From DASRHD01 sp035499715 (GTDB taxonomy: Bacteria; Verrucomicrobiota; Verrucomicrobiia; Opitutales; Opitutaceae): a stretch of DNA of 14,357 bases. Below the pieces are notes generated by a model. The model had not been told where the DNA came from, ran no database searches, and worked only from the letters and a program-made list of their open reading frames with translations. This document shows positions 1 through 6,738 of this stretch, one piece after another. Within the stretch, counting starts at the first letter, position 1. Each line of letters begins with the position of its first letter. The stretch covers positions 1-14,357 of the forward strand of contig DATJYF010000143.1 in the NCBI GenBank assembly GCA_035499715.1, in the 5' to 3' direction. The position numbers and the translations under genes are program-made.

Positions 1-573
1 GCCGGCCTCGCGCCGCTGCACGGCCTCGTCCACTCGATCGCGTTTGCCAACTACGGCGAAGGCTTCAAGACCTTCCATGAAACCAAGCGCCGCGATTTTT
101 TGCAGGCCGCCGCCGTCTCGGCCTTCTCGCTCGTCGAAATCGCCCGCGCCTTCAAGCCGCACCTGGCAAACAATGCCTCCGTCGTCACCATCGGCATCTC
201 CTCCCTGCAGGTCACGCCCGGCAATTACGGCTACATGGGGCCAATCAAGGCGGCGCTCGAGTCGTGCGCCCGCTTTCTGGCCAAATCGTTCAGCGCCGAC
301 AGCGAGATCCGCTTCAACGTCGTCGGCGCCGGCCCGCTCAAGACCAGCGCCTCGGCCGGCATCCCCGGTTATCTTGAAAGTTTTCTCTACGCCGAAAAAA
401 TGACTTTCCGCAAGCGCGCTCTCGCCACCGCCGAGGTGGCCGATGCCGTGCTCTTTCTGCTCAGCGAGCGCGCCGGCGGAATCAACGGTTCGACGCTCGT
501 GGTCGATGCCGGCCTGGGCAGCAATTACTTCGACCAGGAAATCATCCGGCTCGCGATGCGGCCGGAAAAATGA
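1..573 (+). CDS. FabI-like enoyl-ACP reductase (SDR), 5' end cut by window
   Basis: This is a short-chain dehydrogenase/reductase of the FabI type, which uses NAD(P)H to reduce the enoyl thioester in fatty-acid synthesis. The frame is open from base 1. By comparison with FabI (about 260 residues), roughly the first 80 residues, including the glycine-rich nucleotide-binding loop, lie outside the window. FabI landmarks in order are VHSIAFA, the Y-x6-K active-site pair in NYGYMGPIKAALES, GAGPLKTSASAGI after the catalytic helix, and the C-terminal GINGSTLVVDAG motif. The substrate loop before the Tyr is about two residues shorter than in E. coli FabI. The position of its second tyrosine (Tyr146) appears to be Ser. 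The stop lies 3 bases before the oleA start, so the two are almost certainly co-transcribed. It could be a housekeeping enoyl reductase or one dedicated to the neighbouring acyl-condensing pathway. The family is secure; the substrate is not. Confidence 0.85.
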   Translation, partial: AGLAPLHGLVHSIAFANYGEGFKTFHETKRRDFLQAAAVSAFSLVEIARAFKPHLANNASVVTIGISSLQVTPGNYGYMGPIKAALESCARFLAKSFSADSEIRFNVVGAGPLKTSASAGIPGYLESFLYAEKMTFRKRALATAEVADAVLFLLSERAGGINGSTLVVDAGLGSNYFDQEIIRLAMRPEK

Positions 574-576
574 CTC

Positions 577-1611
577 ATGCGCTTCGAGCACGTCTGCCTT
601 GAGTCGATCGCCGCGGTGCTGCCGGAGGAAATCTGGACTTCGGCGCAGATGGAGGAGCGGCTGCGGCCGCTCTACGAACGGCTGAAGCTGCCGGCGGGGC
701 GGCTGGAATTGATGACCGGCATCCGCGAGCGGCGCGTCTGGCCGGCGGGCACGCGGGCCTCGGACGCGAGCGCGGCCGCGGGCCGGGCCGTGCTGGCGAA
801 ATCCGGCCTGCGCGCGGAACAGATCGACGTGTTCGTTCATGCGGCGGTGAGCCGCGACATGCTCGAACCGGCCACCGCCGCCTTTGCCCATCAGAAGATC
901 GGCCTGCCGGCGCGGGCGCAGATTTTCGATGTGTCCAATGCCTGCCTCGGTTTTCTCAACGCGCTCACGATCGTCGGCGCGATGATCGAGGCGGGGCAGG
1001 CCCGATGCGGCCTCATCGTGGCCGGAGAGCACGGCCGGCCGCTCGTCGAGGAAACGTTGAAGACCCTGCTCGGCCGGCCGCTCAGCCGCAACGAAATCAA
1101 GCCGTTCTTCGCCAATCTGACCATCGGGTCGGGCGCGGTCGGCGCCATCGTCTGCCACCAGTCGCTGGTGCGCGGCCGCGTTCACCGCCTCCTCGGCGGA
1201 GCCGCGCGCACCGCCACGGAGCACAGCAAGCTTTGCCAGGGCGACGCCATCGCCGCGGGTGGACTCAGCATGCAGACCGACTCAGAGCAGTTGCTGCTGG
1301 CCGGCATCGCGCTGGCCCGGGAAACCTGGCAGGAATTCAAAGCCGGGACGGGCTGGAACGAAGCCGTCCCCGGGCGCATCGTCACCCACCAGGTCGGCAG
1401 CGCGCATCGGCGCAAGCTTTACGAAGCCCTCGGACTTGATCTGGCCAGGGACTTTTCAACATTCGAAACCCTCGGCAACATGGGCTCGGTCTCGCTCCCC
1501 GCCACGCTGACCCTCGCGGCCGAAGCCGGCGCGGTGCGTGACGGCGACCGCGTGGCCATGCTCGGCATTGGCAGCGGCCTGAGCTGCATGATGCTGGCAT
1601 TGGAATGGTGA
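577..1611 (+). CDS. oleA: OleA-type acyl-CoA condensing enzyme (thiolase/KAS III fold)
   Basis: OleA performs a non-decarboxylative Claisen condensation of two fatty acyl-CoAs to a 2-alkyl-3-ketoacid, the first step of long-chain olefin biosynthesis. The protein has 344 residues; the Xanthomonas enzyme has about 338. Cys123 sits in DVSNACLGFLNAL, the typical OleA nucleophile context. Glu97 in RDMLEPATA lies exactly 26 residues before the Cys, the same spacing as Glu117-Cys143 in the studied enzyme, and this Glu separates OleA from FabH. His271 (VTHQVG) and Asn301 (LGNMGSVSLP) complete the active site, and IGSGLSCMM is the usual C-terminal glycine loop. The ATG lies 3 bases after the FabI-like stop, and the stop overlaps the next gene, so translation is probably coupled. 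FabH is the main alternative; the Glu and the OleB neighbour argue against it. Confidence 0.9.
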   Translation: MRFEHVCLESIAAVLPEEIWTSAQMEERLRPLYERLKLPAGRLELMTGIRERRVWPAGTRASDASAAAGRAVLAKSGLRAEQIDVFVHAAVSRDMLEPATAAFAHQKIGLPARAQIFDVSNACLGFLNALTIVGAMIEAGQARCGLIVAGEHGRPLVEETLKTLLGRPLSRNEIKPFFANLTIGSGAVGAIVCHQSLVRGRVHRLLGGAARTATEHSKLCQGDAIAAGGLSMQTDSEQLLLAGIALARETWQEFKAGTGWNEAVPGRIVTHQVGSAHRRKLYEALGLDLARDFSTFETLGNMGSVSLPATLTLAAEAGAVRDGDRVAMLGIGSGLSCMMLALEW

Positions 1612-2540
1612 TGGACAAAAGCAGCCATCAACCGGCCGCCGGAAGCCGGAAAAATCTGCCGCCCTGGCTGCAGAAGATCTATCCGTTCGCGCGGCAGAGT
1701 TTCATCACGCCGCACGGCGCGCGGATGAATTTTTTGGACGAGGGGCCGCGTGGCGACGAGGCGGTGCTGATGCTGCACGGTAATCCCACCTGGTCCTTTT
1801 ATTTCCGCGAAATCATCCGCGAGCTGTCGCCAAGCCTGCGCTGCGTTGCGCCGGATCACGTCGGCATGGGGCTGTCGGACAAACCGCAGGACCATCCCTA
1901 CCGGCTGGCCGCGCGCATCGACGACGTGGCGGCGCTGGTCGCTCATCTCAGCTTGCGCCGGGTGCATTTGCTGGTGCACGACTGGGGCGGCGCGATCGGG
2001 TTCGGTCTGGCGGCGCGGCAACCGGCGCTGGTGGGAAAGCTGGCGATCCTGAACACGGCGGCGTTTCCCGTGCCGTGGATCCCGCGGCGCATCGCGCTTT
2101 GCCGGACGCGGTTTCCCGGCACGCTGCTGGTGCGCGGACTGAACGGGTTTGCCGGGCCGGCGATCTGGATGGCGATGCACCGGCGGTCGCTGGCCGCCGA
2201 TGAAAGGCGCGCCTATCTTTGGCCCTATCGTTCCTGGGCCGACCGCGTCGCGATCGACGCTTTCGTGAAGGACATTCCGCTCGAAGCGGCGCATCCGAGC
2301 CTGGCGGCGCTGCGTGAAATCGAGGCGGCGCTCCCGCAGTTTCGCGACCGGCCGGCGCTGATTGCCTGGGGCGGGCGGGATTTTTGCTTCGACGGGCGGT
2401 TTCTGGCGCGCTGGAGGGAAATTTTTCCACAGGCGGAGGCGGTGCGTTTTGCCGACGCGGGCCATTACGTGCTCGAGGACGCCGGAGCGGAAATTCGGCG
2501 TCGTCTCGCGGAATTTTTTCTGCCAAGCCTGCCGCGATGA
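1611..2540 (+). CDS. oleB: OleB-type alpha/beta hydrolase (beta-lactone decarboxylase)
   Basis: This is an alpha/beta-hydrolase of the haloalkane-dehalogenase-like group. In the ole pathway this type decarboxylates a cis-beta-lactone to a cis-olefin. Seen, with numbering from 1611: the oxyanion segment LHGNPTWSFYFR near residues 55-66; nucleophile Asp124 in LVHDWGGAIG (Asp, as in dehalogenases, not Ser); a cap domain around 150-235; WGGRDFCFD (Asp257 or Asp261 as acid); and catalytic His285 in DAGHYVLED. The ATG at 1611 overlaps the oleA stop as TGATG. An in-frame ATG at 1605 is also possible and adds two residues. The 3' end overlaps the next start as ATGA. Sequence alone could equally fit a haloalkane dehalogenase, but the position directly after oleA favours OleB. 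No oleC or oleD follows. Confidence 0.85.
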   Translation: MDKSSHQPAAGSRKNLPPWLQKIYPFARQSFITPHGARMNFLDEGPRGDEAVLMLHGNPTWSFYFREIIRELSPSLRCVAPDHVGMGLSDKPQDHPYRLAARIDDVAALVAHLSLRRVHLLVHDWGGAIGFGLAARQPALVGKLAILNTAAFPVPWIPRRIALCRTRFPGTLLVRGLNGFAGPAIWMAMHRRSLAADERRAYLWPYRSWADRVAIDAFVKDIPLEAAHPSLAALREIEAALPQFRDRPALIAWGGRDFCFDGRFLARWREIFPQAEAVRFADAGHYVLEDAGAEIRRRLAEFFLPSLPR

Positions 2541-2920
2541 AATTCGAGCATTTCGCCCTCAACGTTTCCGATGTCCGCGCCATCGCCCGCTGGTATGTGG
2601 AGCACCTCGGCCTGCACATCGTGCGCAGCCGCGAAGATCCGCCGTACACCAAGTTTCTGGCGGACGACACCGGCCGGGTGATCGTGGAGCTTTATACGAA
2701 TCCGGCCGCGGAGGTGCCGGATTACCCCGGCACGCATCCGCTGTGCTTTCACATCGCGTTTGTCGTGGACGATCCCGGCGCGGTGCAGCAGCGGCTGGAA
2801 AAGGCCGGTGCGCGGTTTTTTGCCGAGGACGATCTGCCCGACGGCTCGCGGCTCATCATGATGCGCGATCCGTGGGGTGTGCCGCTGCAGCTTTGCCATC
2901 GCCCGAAGCCGCTGGGCTGA
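2537..2920 (+). CDS. VOC (glyoxalase/dioxygenase-fold) family protein
   Basis: This 127-residue protein has the two beta-alpha-beta-beta-beta modules of the vicinal-oxygen-chelate superfamily. Usual metal-ligand positions visible are His5 (MKFEHFALNV), Glu51 (VIVELYTN) and His72 (PLCFHIAF). At the fourth position, where glyoxalases have Glu in a DPxGxxxEL motif, this protein has Gln118 (DPWGVPLQLC), so the metal site may differ. The ATG overlaps the oleB stop (ATGA), and it starts 153 bases inside a longer open frame that merely runs back through oleB. Co-transcription with oleA/oleB suggests a role tied to that pathway or to detoxification, but the substrate cannot be read from the sequence. 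Its last 65 bases overlap the convergent malQ gene. Confidence 0.8.
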   Translation: MKFEHFALNVSDVRAIARWYVEHLGLHIVRSREDPPYTKFLADDTGRVIVELYTNPAAEVPDYPGTHPLCFHIAFVVDDPGAVQQRLEKAGARFFAEDDLPDGSRLIMMRDPWGVPLQLCHRPKPLG

Positions 2921-4475
2921 CCAGCCGGCCGTAAAGACTGGCGATTTCCCGCAGGTAGGCGGAGCTCTCGCTTTTCAGCTTTTCGAGCTGCGACGCGCGG
3001 TAGCGCCACTGCCAGTTGCCGGCGGCGGTGCCGGGAGTGTTGAAACGCGCCTCGTCGCCCAGGCTGAGCAGGTCTTGCAGCGGAATGACGGCGAGCTTGC
3101 ACACCGAAGCGTAGGCGGTGCGCACCAAGTCCCAGCCGATCTCGTTTCCACTGACGCGCAAATACCGCCGGACGTGGTCGCGCGTGGCCTCGTCGGTGGC
3201 GGCGTACCAGCCGCGGGCCGTGTCGTTGTCGTGCGTGCCGGGATAAATCACGGAGTTGGCCTGGTGATTGTGCGGCAGGTAGGGATTGTCGGCTTTGTCG
3301 CCGAAGGCGAACTGCAGGACGGTCATGCCGGGCAGGCCGGTGGCCTCGAGCAGGGCGGTGACGCTGGCCGCCGGCTCGCCCAGGTCCTCGGCGATGATTC
3401 TGGCGCCGGGAAAGCGCGCGGCCACGGCGCGGAAGAAATCGAGGCCCGGGCCCGGCTTCCACGCGCCGGCGCGGGCCGTGGCTGCGCCGGCGGGAACCGA
3501 CCAGTAGGTGTCGAAGCCACGGAAATGGTCGAGCCGCACCACGTCGTACAATTCGAAATTGGCCTGGAGCCGCGCAAACCACCACGCATAGCCGTCGGCA
3601 GCGTGCACCGGCCAGTCATAGAGCGGATTGCCCCAGAGCTGGCCGTCCGCCGAAAAATAATCGGGCGGGACGCCGGCCACGGCCCGCGGACGCCCGTCGG
3701 CCGCATCGAGCTGGAAAAGCTGGGGCGAGGCCCAGACGTCGGCGCTGTCGAGCGCGACGAAAATCGGCGCGTCGCCGATGAGACGGATGCCGAGCGCGGC
3801 GGCGCGGGTCTTGAGCTGCGCCCACTGGCCAAAAAAGAGGTACTGGAAAAACTGGTGGGCCTCGCTGCGGCTGGCGAGCGCCGCAGCCAGGGGGGAGTTT
3901 TGCGCCGCGGCAAAAGTGCGGACTTCACGCGGCCATTCCCACCAGGGTCGCCCCGAAAAGTGGTCCTTCAAGGCCGAAAAGAGACCGTAGGCGGGCAGCC
4001 AGTGCGTCTGCCGGTTTTGAAATGCCGCGAAATCCCCGTCGGGCGCGGCCGCGCGGGACCGGCGGAAGGTTTCGTAAGCCTGGAAAAGGATCGGCCACTT
4101 CAGCCGCCAGAGCGCGCCGAAATCCACGCGATCGGAATTGAGAAACAGCAGCGGCGCGGGCGCGCTGTCCGGAATGAGACCGGCGCGGACCAGCGCAACA
4201 GGATCGATCAGATAGGGATTGCCGGCAAAGGCGGAAAAACACTGGTAGGGCGAGTCGCCGAAGCCGGTCGGACCGAGCGGGCACATCTGCCAGTAGTGAA
4301 AGCCGGCCGCGGCCAGAAACTCGAGGAATTGTCCGGCATGCTGGTCAAGGGTGCCGATGCCGAAATCGCCCGGCAGGCAGGTCGGATGGAGCAAAACGCC
4401 GGCCGCGCGCTCCTCGAGCCAGTTAAAGAGCGCGGGCGACGCGCCGGAGCGGGACGGTGGAACCGGGCTTGCCAT
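2856..4475 (-). CDS. malQ: 4-alpha-glucanotransferase (amylomaltase, GH77)
   Basis: MalQ transfers alpha-1,4-glucan segments between malto-oligosaccharides in the cytoplasm, in glycogen and maltodextrin turnover. The protein has 539 residues, slightly longer than the usual 500 or so because of an Ala/Pro-rich N-terminus and a C-terminal tail. GH77 landmarks are all present: the N-terminal GVLLHPTCLPGDFGIG and WQMCPLGPTGFGDSPYQ motifs; nucleophile Asp316 in VRLDHFRGF; acid/base Glu363 in IIAEDLG; and the HDND motif at 415-418 with the transition-state Asp. The nucleophile-to-acid spacing of 47 equals that of the Thermus enzyme. It is the last gene of the leftward set, 57 bases after the usp stop. 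The C-terminal coding tail runs antiparallel into the VOC gene. The function assignment is firm; membership in one transcript with usp is inferred. Confidence 0.95.
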   Translation of the reverse strand: MASPVPPSRSGASPALFNWLEERAAGVLLHPTCLPGDFGIGTLDQHAGQFLEFLAAAGFHYWQMCPLGPTGFGDSPYQCFSAFAGNPYLIDPVALVRAGLIPDSAPAPLLFLNSDRVDFGALWRLKWPILFQAYETFRRSRAAAPDGDFAAFQNRQTHWLPAYGLFSALKDHFSGRPWWEWPREVRTFAAAQNSPLAAALASRSEAHQFFQYLFFGQWAQLKTRAAALGIRLIGDAPIFVALDSADVWASPQLFQLDAADGRPRAVAGVPPDYFSADGQLWGNPLYDWPVHAADGYAWWFARLQANFELYDVVRLDHFRGFDTYWSVPAGAATARAGAWKPGPGLDFFRAVAARFPGARIIAEDLGEPAASVTALLEATGLPGMTVLQFAFGDKADNPYLPHNHQANSVIYPGTHDNDTARGWYAATDEATRDHVRRYLRVSGNEIGWDLVRTAYASVCKLAVIPLQDLLSLGDEARFNTPGTAAGNWQWRYRASQLEKLKSESSAYLREIASLYGRLVSPAASGDGKAAAAHPTDRAS

Positions 4476-4532
4476 TCCGGCTCATCTTTCAACCTGGGGC
4501 GGCGCGGGCAAGCTCAGTTACGCGCGCCGGCA

Positions 4533-5018
4533 TCAATTTTCCTTGGCGGCGGGCAGCCGTTTTCCGGACTTCCGCTTCTTCGTTTTGGCCAGCGGGACGA
4601 TGATCACCGGACACAGCGCCTTCTTCAACACGCCGCTGGCCGTGCTGCCGATCAGCAAATCATAAAACGCCGTGTGGCCGTGCGAGCCGATGACGATGTA
4701 GTCGGCCGCGAGTTTTTTCGCCTGATCGAGAATAATCGTAACCGGGGAGCCGGTGAGCAGGACGGGGTCGGCCGGAACCTGGCCGGCTTGCAGCTCGGCA
4801 CGCAGCCGCGCCAGCTGCCGGGCGGCGGCTTTCTTCGCGATCGCGGTGATTTGTGCGATGTTTTCCAGCATCAGGCCGTAATCGCTCGTGATCACCGGCG
4901 GCTGGGCGACATGGAGCAGGACGACGCGGCCGTCGAACGCCCGCGCCAGAGCGGCGGCTTCATCGACCACGGCCTGGGTGACCCGCGAAAAATCGATGGG
5001 GGTAAGGATCGTTTTCAT
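4533..5018 (-). CDS. Universal stress protein, UspA family, ATP-binding type
   Basis: This is a single Usp domain of 161 residues from the ATG at 5018. The open frame runs 24 codons further upstream, but MKTILTPIDFS is the canonical Usp N-terminus, so the inner start is preferred. The nucleotide motif G-2x-G-9x-G-S/T is intact: GSHG at residues 111-114 and GST at 124-126. That places it in the ATP-binding class such as MJ0577, not the non-binding UspA class. The usual alternating beta strands and helices are visible (VVLLHVA, ADYIVIGSHG, CPVIIVPL). A lysine-rich tail (KTKKRKSGKR) follows the fold and is not typical. It lies between an unknown gene and malQ on the same strand, so it may belong to an energy or stress unit under the AraC-type regulator. 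The specific role is unknown. Confidence 0.88.
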   Translation of the reverse strand: MKTILTPIDFSRVTQAVVDEAAALARAFDGRVVLLHVAQPPVITSDYGLMLENIAQITAIAKKAAARQLARLRAELQAGQVPADPVLLTGSPVTIILDQAKKLAADYIVIGSHGHTAFYDLLIGSTASGVLKKALCPVIIVPLAKTKKRKSGKRLPAAKEN

Positions 5019-5152
5019 GCACGAGTTGCCATGCAAGTTCCCGGCAAGGCTATCACGGGCCCTCTTCTTGCGCTCCGCAATGGTTGGCATTTCCCACGCA
5101 TAACTTGGTCGTCCCGCCCGGCCACAAGTGGGCCCGGCGCCCGGACCGGCCG

Positions 5153-5614
5153 TCAGCTGCTGGCCGCCGCCGCGTTTGCGCCGAAGGGGAGAAAAAGCTC
5201 CCGCTCCGGCGCCGGTTTGGTCCCCGGCAGGATTTCGGTGATGGAGCCGTCCTGGATGGAAACGGTCCAGGCCTCTTTCACGCCGCGCAGGATGACCACG
5301 GTGACGCCGTCGCCATTCTTCAAAGCCGCGCTGGCCTCGAGCCAGCGGCTGACCGCGTCGGGCAGTCGGGAGGAGCCGCTGGTCGAGAGAATCATCATGT
5401 CCGCATGGGCGGCGTCGATCACGGCCATCTTGTACCAGTGCGGATCGGACAACAGATCGAACCGCCAGAGCACGGGCTGCAATTCCGTGTCGTCGCTGAG
5501 AACCTGGAGTAATTCCTTCAAAAGGCCGACCGCCCGGTGGCCGGCCGCCGCATCCTCGTAGGCCACCACCGTCTTCAGCGGGGCGGCGCCCGTTGCTGGA
5601 AGGGAGCCTTGCAT
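5153..5614 (-). CDS. Conserved-looking small protein of unknown function
   Basis: I do not recognise this 153-residue protein. The open frame extends far upstream through the AraC gene, but the ATG at 5614, 7 bases after the AraC stop, gives a sensible start (MQGSLP, then LKTVVAYED). There is no signal peptide or membrane segment. It looks like an alternating beta/alpha fold: VVAYED strand, RAVGLLKELLQVL helix, LQPVLWRFDLL, ADMMILSTSGSSRLPDAVSRWLEAS, and VTVVILRG. The ADMMILSTSGSS segment occupies a position similar to the glycine motif of Usp proteins, and the next gene is a Usp. A very divergent Usp-like or Rossmann-like fold is therefore conceivable, but no ATP motif is present. The close spacing says it is co-expressed with the AraC/PocR regulator. 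Confidence 0.7.
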   Translation of the reverse strand: MQGSLPATGAAPLKTVVAYEDAAAGHRAVGLLKELLQVLSDDTELQPVLWRFDLLSDPHWYKMAVIDAAHADMMILSTSGSSRLPDAVSRWLEASAALKNGDGVTVVILRGVKEAWTVSIQDGSITEILPGTKPAPERELFLPFGANAAAASS

Positions 5615-5621
5615 CGCAGCG

Positions 5622-6590
5622 TCAGGCGGCGTGGGCCAGCGCGCGGCCGCCCGCCAGGGCGTCGGTCGGCCCGTGCAGCCGTTCGCGATAAGCCGAAGGC
5701 GCCTCGCCGGCGAGACGCCGGAAGACGCGGTTGAATTGCGAGAGCGACTGGAAGCCGGCCTCATAGGCCGCCTCACTCACGCGCTTGTGCGGATTGAGCA
5801 GCAATTCCTTCACCGTTTCGACGCGCAGCCGTGCGAGATAATCGACGAAGGTCACGCCCGTCTCCTTTTTGAACATCTTGCAGAAATAAAACACGCTCAT
5901 GTTCACCGCCCGCGCCACCTGCGCGAGCGACAGCTCCTCGCTGTGATGCTCGGCGATGAAGGCGCGCGCCTTGGTGATGACGGGGGCCTCGGCCGCGGCC
6001 CCCTTCAGCACGATCTGATTGCCGATGGTGGAAAGATGCTGGGCAAAAATGGAGAGTAGGCGCAGGGCCGAGTCGTACTGCCTGCGCGCGATGATGCGGG
6101 TCTGGTAATAGGCCGTCTCGAGCTGCTTGAGGTTGCCGGGGTTGCCCCACCTGGCGAGCTGCCGGACGGTGTTTTTGAATTTTCCTTTTGATGGCCGGCG
6201 CAGCATCACCTGTCCGGTTTGCAGATAGGCGAGCACGTTTTCCCCCAGGCGGATGGGCACGGCCGATTCGGTCAGGCCGGCGAAACATTCCATGGTCTTG
6301 GGCTCGTCGCCGGCCTCCTCCTCGATCTTTTGCTGCAGCTGCAGGCAGGCGGCGCAGGTCTTGTTCATCGCCGCCATCAGGGCGCAAAAGGGATTGGCCT
6401 GTTTCGCACCGTGCAGCGGCGGCTGGAAGGAGCCGGCGGCCCGCACCGCCAGGGGCAGCCCGGTGGTGGTCTGGAAGGCCTGCGCATAGTCACGGTAAAT
6501 CTCCGACTTTTGCAGTTGCGCGACGGTCTCGCGGATATGCTGGACCTGGTTGTCCGTGGGGCGGGGAAGAAAGGCGACGGCGTTTTGCAT
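5622..6590 (-). CDS. AraC-family regulator with N-terminal PocR-type sensory domain
   Basis: This 322-residue transcription factor has an N-terminal ligand-binding module of about 170 residues and a C-terminal AraC double helix-turn-helix. The N-terminal part resembles the PocR sensory domain: CALMAAMNKTCAACLQLQQ with Cys69, Cys79 and Cys82, then ECFAGLTESAVPIRLGENVLAYLQTGQV with Cys102. The cysteine pattern suits a small molecule, redox or metal signal. The HTH region (about 215-315) contains LSLAQVARAVNMSVFYFCKMFKKETG and RVSEAAYEAGFQSLSQFNRVFRRLAGEAPSAYR, a full AraC signature. It diverges from the PAS kinase gene and heads the leftward set. The dyad at 6635-6673 upstream is a candidate site for its own or neighbour control. 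The domain call is strong for HTH and good for PocR; the ligand is unknown. Confidence 0.88.
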   Translation of the reverse strand: MQNAVAFLPRPTDNQVQHIRETVAQLQKSEIYRDYAQAFQTTTGLPLAVRAAGSFQPPLHGAKQANPFCALMAAMNKTCAACLQLQQKIEEEAGDEPKTMECFAGLTESAVPIRLGENVLAYLQTGQVMLRRPSKGKFKNTVRQLARWGNPGNLKQLETAYYQTRIIARRQYDSALRLLSIFAQHLSTIGNQIVLKGAAAEAPVITKARAFIAEHHSEELSLAQVARAVNMSVFYFCKMFKKETGVTFVDYLARLRVETVKELLLNPHKRVSEAAYEAGFQSLSQFNRVFRRLAGEAPSAYRERLHGPTDALAGGRALAHAA

Positions 6591-6634
6591 GGGGCCAACC
6601 TTAGCAGCTGCGGCCGGCGCCGGAAATTGGAGCC

Positions 6635-6673
6635 CAGCCCTTTTCTCACTAAGGAATTTTCTTAGTCGGGCTG
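6635..6673. promoter_or_regulatory. Two-tier inverted repeat in the divergent intergenic region
   Basis: The intergenic region between the AraC-type gene (start 6590) and the kinase gene (start 6739) contains a near-perfect 19-base dyad, ACTAAG-gaatttt-CTTAGT, at 6648-6666. It is flanked by a second pair of arms, CAGCCC at 6635-6640 and GGGCTG at 6668-6673. The outer arms are offset asymmetrically (7 and 1 bases). The AT-rich core stands out from the GC-rich surroundings. It could be an operator shared by both divergent genes or a hairpin in one leader. AraC proteins usually bind direct repeats, so another regulator is possible. No convincing -10/-35 boxes could be fixed here. Confidence 0.5.
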
Positions 6674-6738
6674 AGCCCCGGCCACAGTGCGCCAGGTCCG
6701 CCTTGCTCCCGGGCGCTTCCGCCTCCTAGCTATGCGCC

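Noticed and set aside
577..1611. Annotation as FabH (housekeeping KAS III)
   Set aside because: The Glu97-Cys123 spacing, the SNACLGFLNAL context and the adjacent OleB-type hydrolase fit OleA better.
1419..2465. A 348-codon - strand frame opposite oleA/oleB
   Set aside because: The translation is Arg/Pro/Gln-rich and has no recognisable motif, while the + strand carries full active-site signatures.
2877..5561. An 894-codon open frame on the + strand across malQ and usp
   Set aside because: It is antisense to malQ, whose GH77 motifs are unmistakable. Its translation is Arg/Gly/Val-rich without any motif, a common effect of GC-rich codon use.
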